Below, in pieces: positions 38,619-43,815 of a DNA stretch of 43,815 nucleotides. The stretch's first letter is position 1. Each line of letters opens with the position of its first letter. Origin of the DNA: Zygnema cylindricum (Eukaryota > Streptophyta > Zygnematophyceae > Zygnematales > Zygnemataceae); contig JBBHKE010003213.1 in assembly GCA_037447655.1 (NCBI GenBank), positions 74,850 through 118,664 on the forward strand, given 5' to 3'. Both the position numbers and the translations under genes were made by a program. The notes beneath the pieces are model-generated. The model did not search any database. It saw only the letters and a list, made by a program, of their open reading frames with translations, and was not told the origin of the DNA.

Positions 38619-38972
38619 CTGTAAATAAAGGAAAGCAACTGTAAGATAAAAAAACCTCAAATAAGTAAAGTTTTCCATAACACAAAGAAACCATTTTGAA
38701 AGTGAAACCCATTGAGATCACCCATTAAGAGTGTGCCAAGCATCACCAATGGTTTCTAAGCAATTTAAAACTCATTTGTGGCTTCCATCATAGCCCCCTG
38801 ACCTTGGTAGTGGAATAGGGTAGTGAACAGTTGCGATATGCTGTCACGTCCACACTTGTTTGTGCCGGCAGCGGGGAGCTGCAGTTTAAAGTCTGTTCAA
38901 TTGACATTGTGGTTTGTCAGGTGGTAAAATTTAGAAAAAAAATCCGGAGCGGAATGCGGAATAACATTTTAT

Positions 38973-39023
38973 TCACATTCGGGCTACTCCATTTGAGAAA
39001 CAGTCCTCCTCAGCAAACACTCC
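38973..39023 (-). CDS. Peptidase exon 6 (tentative)
   Basis: TTTTGCAG|GGAGTGTTT: the frame reads GVFAEEDCFSNGVARM then TGA. GVF...C fits the papain stretch just after the previous exon, in the right phase. The NHAVxxVGYG active-site segment that should follow is replaced by SNGVARM and a stop. Confidence 0.35.
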   Translation of the reverse strand, partial: GVFAEEDCFSNGVARM

Positions 39024-42000
39024 CTGCAAAACCCACGTACATTTGATTACTGCAACGGGGCTAAACGATATGATTTTTACATCAAGAGAACCACGAGAAA
39101 AAATAAAAAATGAAGCAAATAACAATGAAATTTTACGAAAGAATAAAAAATGATTATTGTTAAGGCTTAAAAAGGTACATCTGGCTAAGATTTACCATTC
39201 AAATTGGTCTGCCATTGCTCACACGCGGGTGTCTTTATCCCATATATTTTACGATGGGTAAGGTTTTTCATGCACGCCAAGCAAAATTTTAAGATGGGAT
39301 AACCCAGGAGGCTCACTATCATAACAACTAAGAGCGAGATGATACAACATCATCGAACAACTCACCTTGTTGGGATCATAATTTAAGAAACTTCTTCCAC
39401 TCGCTTCTATGCTCACTATGGCTGGCTGTTGTTGTAGAGCTAGAAGCAAGCCTAGCCAGCCGTTCATCCAGACTCGCTCAAATGATGATATGGTCAGCGT
39501 GCCACCAGCCTGCACATACAACCGACCAAAAACATAACTTATTTTTATTGGTATGTATAGTAACGCATGAGATGACCCAAATATACGTTTCAGAAAACAA
39601 GGATCAAGGACATTCATTTCAAACACTACAACTATTTACAGGTTTGGCTAATTAAATATACCTCTCAACAAGATACCATGGGAAGTGAAACTTTGTAAAA
39701 CTTACTTGTTGTCTTCCACAAATGCCTGTATAGTCGGAGGCCAGAATGAGAGTGTTATTGGCTGTATAATCGAGTGCCTGAAAAGGCCAGCCCCCACTAT
39801 AACACTCACGCTTCAAGCTAGAACATTCCAAAACGTGCCCTTCCGAAATAGTGGGAACAGCCGATGTTTCTGCTCTGGCGATGTTGAAGGCACTTTCAAT
39901 TGCTGAAACGGAAGCAAAAAGCCAGCATGTGTCTGGGATAGCACAAAAGAATACGTTAAAAAGAAGAATAGGACTAAATGCATAAATTTAAAATTACTCT
40001 GTTAGAAAAACAAGAATTTATCCTGTTTTCCAATCATTACATCCGAGCCCTCAACAACTTTAATGCTTCCATCCACAATGCTCGAAAAAGGTATTGCTCA
40101 TTATCTTGCAGCTGACTTAGAAGTATGATTCGGGTACCATTTAAGCTACACTGCTTCAAATGCTAAAATAATTTCTGATTTCTTCATTGACAATTCTTAA
40201 GTAGAACACCGAATGGTTTTTTCATGATCACTTCTCGAATAAAATGGTAGGTTTTGCACGTGCTACATAATCTTTGGTCCCTAATGGCTGTAACAGCTTG
40301 TCGGTTCACCCAATTCCAGCTGGTCGCCACCATCCATGATGGGTTGTTGTTAACATCTGGAAGTAAGTACCCCGCGCTCGCATACCGGAAGTATTTGTTC
40401 ATTTTCTTTGGCGTTTCTTGTGAATAGTTTCCCAGCCCGAGACCACGGACACCTGAAACATGAAGTTCCAGTATCAATTCTACTGATGCTTGTACTCTGG
40501 TGAAACAAACAAATATAATTCCTTTTGAAATTTAGAGACATTATCTAAACATCTTCCCAACGTTAACCATGTTGTTGGATTCTGTAAAAGTCTTCACGGT
40601 TTTTGAGAGACGTATATAATCATGTTTGAATGAGACATGTCTAAGCCATAAATTGTGCTAGTTAGAACTCACCAAAAGTGCACAATTTGCTACTTGCAGT
40701 TGCAAAGTATCCCTCATCACAAGTGCATGCGACATCAAGCCCAGTAAATATACCATGGCCTCCACAAACATCCGTGTCCTGTATCGCATTGTAAAATCTC
40801 ACGCATTCTGAAACGGATCTCTGTGTCTCTTGACCGTCAAAACAGGTTGTTTGTAAAGGATTGGAGTCAAAACAATTGTTTGCGTTATATAAGCATGTTA
40901 GGTTGCCGTTCACAGTAACTGTTGTTCCTGTCAAAAAGTTGTTGCTCACGTCCACCGTTACACTTGCTATAGTTTGAAAAGTAAGGGTCAGTTGGCCGGT
41001 CAAAGAATTGTTTTGAAAATACCTGGAAAAAATAATTGAAATGTTAGAATTCAGCTTTTGTTGCATTACACCCCCAGGTCATACTTGAACAGATGACGTA
41101 CAGATTGATAAAATGTTGATAAAGAAGCGTAGGTAAAAATGTAATCTGTGTGTTTAGGCAAGCAAAATGACCTACATTTTGAATTTCCTATATTTTCCAA
41201 AGCATTAAATGTTTCAAGAAATTATTGACGCTTTACAGAATAGATGCTAATGTGAAAGACTTTTGACCTTTAGAACTTGCATTTTTTGTTCATGATGTTG
41301 ACAAGTCTAGGCCGAAAAGGTCAAGAGGCATGGCACTTTGCCAAAACGGGTGATATAATACTTTATGTGGGGTGTTATAATTGCGTACATGAACAACATA
41401 CAGGAATAACATTTTTCTATATCTAGGTTATCTTCAATGCTATAGATACCCTTATGGATGAATTCGAAATTAGTTTCTCAAAGCTTTTCGGGTGTCGCAC
41501 ACTCTTCAAATTCTATGCTTAGAAAATGGTATCATGTGACCAGTCTTCCATTTTATGAAGTTAGGGTGATCGACAAAATCAGCCATTAAGAAATGAAAAG
41601 TAAGTGACCAGTACACCGCGTATCGCTATTAGTGTTAATAATTTTTTCACCACTTAAAACATCTTTTCTCCATACACAATTGTCGGATTTTCAATTTAAA
41701 ACCGCCAATGGGAAGCTGAGAATGTTACCTCTCAGTCGGTGCTTTTAATCGCAACCGTCAGATCTGAAATCCGAAAAGTGTGTGCGGAGAAAAGATGTTT
41801 TAAGCGGCTAAAAAAATATTAACACTAATAGCGATTCACGGTGTAGTAATCAGAGATGATTGATACGACGCAGAAACTCGGTTTTTATGTCCACCGTGAT
41901 TTTGAAACATAGCCATTAACTAGAAAGAGGAATCATCGTGGTAATTCTTCCATGTCTGAGGCCATGTTCGTGCATTACTCACAATTGTTGCAATTTCTGA

Positions 42001-42054
42001 AGCTTGCTGAAACTTGCGGGGATAATTCCCACCACTTTGTTATTTGACATGTCT
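38973..42054 (-). CDS. LRR - EGF-like - papain-like peptidase gene (partial)
   Basis: Spliced gene on the minus strand, exons listed separately: 41983-42054, 40673-41022, 40264-40452, 39706-39932, 39366-39509 and perhaps 38973-39023. The first five give one continuous frame with matching phases (2, 1, 1, 0). Order: leucine-rich repeats, a Cys-rich cap with an EGF-like motif, a linker, then a C1A peptidase with the active-site Cys. The usual inhibitor propeptide (I29) is not seen; LRR and EGF-like modules are in its place. The N-terminus with any signal peptide lies beyond 42054 and was not found. The His and Asn of the catalytic triad were not found either. It is therefore a partial gene, a diverged peptidase or a pseudogene. 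LRR and EGF-like modules suggest the secretory pathway. Confidence 0.65.
39366..39509 (-). CDS. Peptidase exon 5 (144 bp)
   Basis: Acceptor TGTATGTGCAG|GCT and donor AACAAG|GTGAGT are both strong, with phase 0 on both sides, 48 codons. It encodes a helix (WMNGWLGLLLAL) followed by QQQPAIVSIEASGRSFLNYD. This is the papain segment usually written as QPVSVAIxAxxxxFxxY, lying between the C63 region and the active-site His. Confidence 0.75.
39706..39932 (-). CDS. Peptidase exon 4, active-site Cys (227 bp)
   Basis: Acceptor GCTATCCCAG|ACACATGC and donor CAACAA|GTAAGT. It reads TCWLFASVSAIESAFNIA, which matches papain's CWAFSAVAAIE with the catalytic Cys followed by Trp. ISEGHVLECSS (the LSEQxLxxC position) and CYSGGWPFQALDYT (the CxGGxxxxA motif) follow, then YTGICG. 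Two leading bases complete a codon from the previous exon and it ends in phase 0. Confidence 0.8.
40264..40452 (-). CDS. Linker and peptidase N-terminus exon 3
   Basis: Acceptor CATGTTTCAG|GTGTCC. A 30-residue linker is followed by WNWVNRQAVTAIRDQRLC, the papain start (DWRxxGAVTxVxDQxxC). The 3' boundary is uncertain. A GC donor (TGTA|GCACGT) ends it at 40264 and preserves the Cys-x-Thr-Cys-Trp motif exactly. A GT donor three bases earlier (TTAT|GTAGCA, exon end 40267) keeps the frame but drops the first Cys. Confidence 0.7.
40673..41022 (-). CDS. LRR and Cys-rich/EGF-like exon 2 (350 bp)
   Basis: Acceptor TTTTTTCCAG|GTATTTTC and donor TTTTG|GTGAGTTC. Begins with two plant-style LRR cores (YFQNNSLTGQL and VDVSNNFLTG). 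A Cys-rich region with 10 Cys follows (NLTCLYNANNC, TTCFDGQ, SECVRFY, DVCGGHGIF, ACTCDEGYF), whose last part is EGF-like (CxGHG...CxCDxGY). Extracellular modules of this sort are stabilised by disulfides. The first base completes a Leu codon started in the previous exon. Confidence 0.75.
41612..41845. mobile_element. MITE-like inverted-repeat element in intron
   Basis: The first about 60 bases (TACACCGCGTATCGCTATTA...) and the reverse complement of the last 60 (TACACCGTGAATCGCTATTA...) match nearly throughout, up to AAAACATCTTTTCTCC. The centre of about 115 bp is unrelated and non-coding. Flanks GTGACCAG and GTAATCAG agree at six of eight positions, which would suit an 8-bp target duplication of the hAT type. 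A TA duplication is also possible. It lies in the 960-base intron between LRR exons 1 and 2. Confidence 0.85.
41983..42054 (-). CDS. LRR exon 1 (72 bp)
   Basis: Exactly 72 bases between the acceptor TTGTTGCAG|AGACATG and the donor CAATT|GTGAGT. It encodes one 24-residue LRR with the plant-type consensus: MSNNKVVGIIPASFSKL. One-repeat 72-bp exons in this phase are typical of genes that grew by LRR exon duplication, so further LRR exons should lie upstream (higher coordinates). Confidence 0.8.
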
Positions 42055-43183
42055 CTGCAACAACGTGTACATATTAAAATAAACTGAAAAAAACATTTCT
42101 AGCCGATATTTTTTTTGAAAATGTATAAAAATGCTAGCTACTCCATTTCAAAGTTATCCCAGCTGGAAGGTCTCCCTAATAATGTTCAGATCGACTTTGT
42201 GTGAGCTGATCATTCACTGTAGGTTTTGTTACATGAGAGCAAGTGTCTTTAAACCAATGGAGTGATAAAGTTTAAGCGATTCGTGGGAAAATATATTTCA
42301 CGGAAATTTGAATGCATCCACAGCTTCTAAAGAAATTACTAGTGCCAATGAAACCTTCTATCTTTCTTAGAAGGCAGATTTAGCATTTGAGATCCAAGAT
42401 GCGGTTAATTTCATTCGTGTACATGTAATAACTTGTCTGGCGGCCTTTTCAGTATTAAACTTATCATTTAGAGATAATACTACAAATTTACTACTTCCTA
42501 AATCATTGTTATTGTTTCTCTTATAATTTAAATTATGAATTTTACTGCTTTTATCGACTAAGACATGTGATTATAATTTGTCACTAGGCAGCTTGGTTTT
42601 ATTTTCCCGACAAATAAAGAATTCTGATTCTCTGAAGTGGAATAACCATCACCATCTCGTGTACACTTTTGATTTGTACTACAACCAGTGTCAAGTGTCT
42701 TACACGCCTTCGAGGGATATCAATTTATCCATGGAAGATGGAATGCTTCTGTTCAACTGGTTGGAATATATATATCTGTGAGCGTTGCCACATCCCCCTC
42801 CCTCCCCCAATCGCTTCATTGTTACTTTGAGAAAAAAGGTGATAAACGTAGAAAAAAAGATTGACTATTATTAGTACATACATCTAAAAGGTTTTTATCT
42901 ACCAATCACACTTGAAAAAACCTTAATGCAAATTTGAATTTCTTTTCTATTATAACTGACCTACTTTACCTATTCCACTGTGAAAATTAATTTATTACAC
43001 AATTTTGAACTGATTTCCTGTTGGAAGTGTTGAATTTCCATTTTACCGACAAATAATCTTAGTCATAACATCCTAAATAAAGCGTTGTTGGCTATTAAAA
43101 ATTACAATAATCATTAATATTTGTACTATTTTTATGAGTATTAATAGTATTATTATTATAATATGTGAATCTTAACAAAATAT
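42055..43183. other. Upstream intron or flank, no clear exon
   Basis: No convincing exon. On the minus strand at about 42150-42200, GDLPAGITLK follows a stop codon and could be a decayed LRR repeat. An open frame at 42578-42781 (plus) resembles nothing. More LRR exons and the gene's start are expected here or past the window. Confidence 0.35.
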
Positions 43184-43815
43184 TTGAGAATACCGGTTCC
43201 CCTCTCTCCACCATCTCCCAACCCCCCTCTCTCCCACTCCACCTCTCCCTCTTTTACCATCTCATTCTTCCCCCCCCCCACTCCCTCCCCCACTTCCCTA
43301 TCCCTTCCACCCATTATCCCATTCTCCCATTGCCACCCCTTTAAGTTATCCCCCCCTCTGACCCCCTCTGCCCACCTATCTCCCCTCTCTCGTTCTCTCT
43401 ATGCCAATCTCGCTCTCTCTCTATCCCCATCTCCTTTTTCCCGCTTTAATCCTCTCTCTAACTCTCGGTTCCTCCCTCTCCCCCTTCCCCCCTCTTATTT
43501 TCTCCCTCAGTTCCTCTCTCTGCCTTGCCACCTTTCCGTTTCCCCCCCTTGTCGTCTCCCTCTCTCTCTCCCACTATCTTGCTCTCAACTCTGCAACTTT
43601 CCCCTTCTCCTCGCCCTCTCACTCTTCCCCCCTCGCCCTCCCCCTCTCCCTCTTTTCACCTGTCCTCTTTATCCCAATTAAAAATCTTCCACTAACCCCA
43701 ATCTTCTCCTCCTCTATTCTCTTCCCCTCTCCCCCTCCACCTAAAAGACTCTCCCCCCTTACTCGTGTTCCGTTCTCCCTCTCTCCGCCTCTTCCACGGC
43801 TCTCCCCCTCTCCCC
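43184..43815 (+). repeat. Pyrimidine-strand tract
   Basis: To the window end the plus strand is almost only C and T (CTCTCTCCC-type). The 165-codon open frame here is a compositional artefact. Its purine strand is on the opposite side from that of 36795-37850, so the two tracts face each other around the peptidase gene. Confidence 0.85.

Noticed and set aside
39300-39365. Read-through of exon 5 giving SCSMMLYHLALSCYD as the active-site His segment
   Set aside because: A strong GTGAGT donor lies just before it. The next acceptor opens GVF...C in the right phase, which fits papain better, so the His there is likely by chance.
42578-42781. 67-codon plus-strand frame
   Set aside because: No recognisable domain or splice context; its length is expected by chance.
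43184-43681. 165-codon Pro/Ser/Leu-rich frame
   Set aside because: Made of pyrimidine-only sequence with the same composition effect.

Overview
This is a eukaryotic, retrotransposon-dominated window. A streptophyte plant is the likeliest source. The reasons are the lineage and style of the Ty1/copia and Ty3/gypsy elements, leucine-rich-repeat coding broken into a 72-bp exon, small spliceosomal introns, and primer-binding sites that match the plant initiator tRNA-Met anticodon arm as I remember it. A bryophyte or other non-angiosperm plant is possible, and another LRR-rich eukaryote such as a brown alga cannot be excluded.

Left (1-23443): one old copia element, here called D (+ strand), runs from a 20-bp remnant of its 5' LTR at 1713 to its 3' LTR end at 23443. 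Four other copia-type elements have opened it up. Copy A1 (+) sits in the 5' LTR. A small non-coding element E (+, 1947-5484) sits in gag. Full-length family-A elements A2 (-, 8060-14516) and A3 (-, 15615-22063) sit in pol. Removing E, A2 and A3 brings D's reading frames back together, and each insertion has 5-bp target duplications, perfect for E and 4 of 5 for A2 and A3. E's LTRs differ by only a handful of bases, so it is the newest insertion. A3's LTRs differ by roughly 2% by eye and A2's by more.

Middle (23444-33624): a Ty3/gypsy element (- strand) whose integrase is split by copia element B (25038-29347). B is non-autonomous and keeps gag plus an unusual long ORF joining a zinc knuckle to shrunken pol remnants. 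The gypsy pol ends in a decayed PHD-like finger and carries an internal rearrangement. A fourth family-A copy, A4 (+), follows and is cut off after the gag zinc knuckle.

Right (33625-43815): AT-rich decayed repeats, a 1-kb purine-strand tract, then the only non-transposon gene seen. It lies on the minus strand and has spliced exons encoding LRRs, a Cys-rich EGF-like segment and a papain-like (C1A) cysteine peptidase, with four introns whose phases fit. A short inverted-repeat transposon lies in its first visible intron. The window ends in a pyrimidine-strand tract.

Common themes: copia families A, B, D and E all have a primer-binding site for the anticodon arm of initiator tRNA-Met rather than its 3' end. 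In A, B and D that site contains the ATG of gag. The large LTRs of A and B share an antisense tRNA-like module, and family A LTRs carry an inverted pair of W-box-like TTGACC motifs. Almost every transposon ORF is damaged. Percent identities are by-eye estimates; no alignment or search was run.
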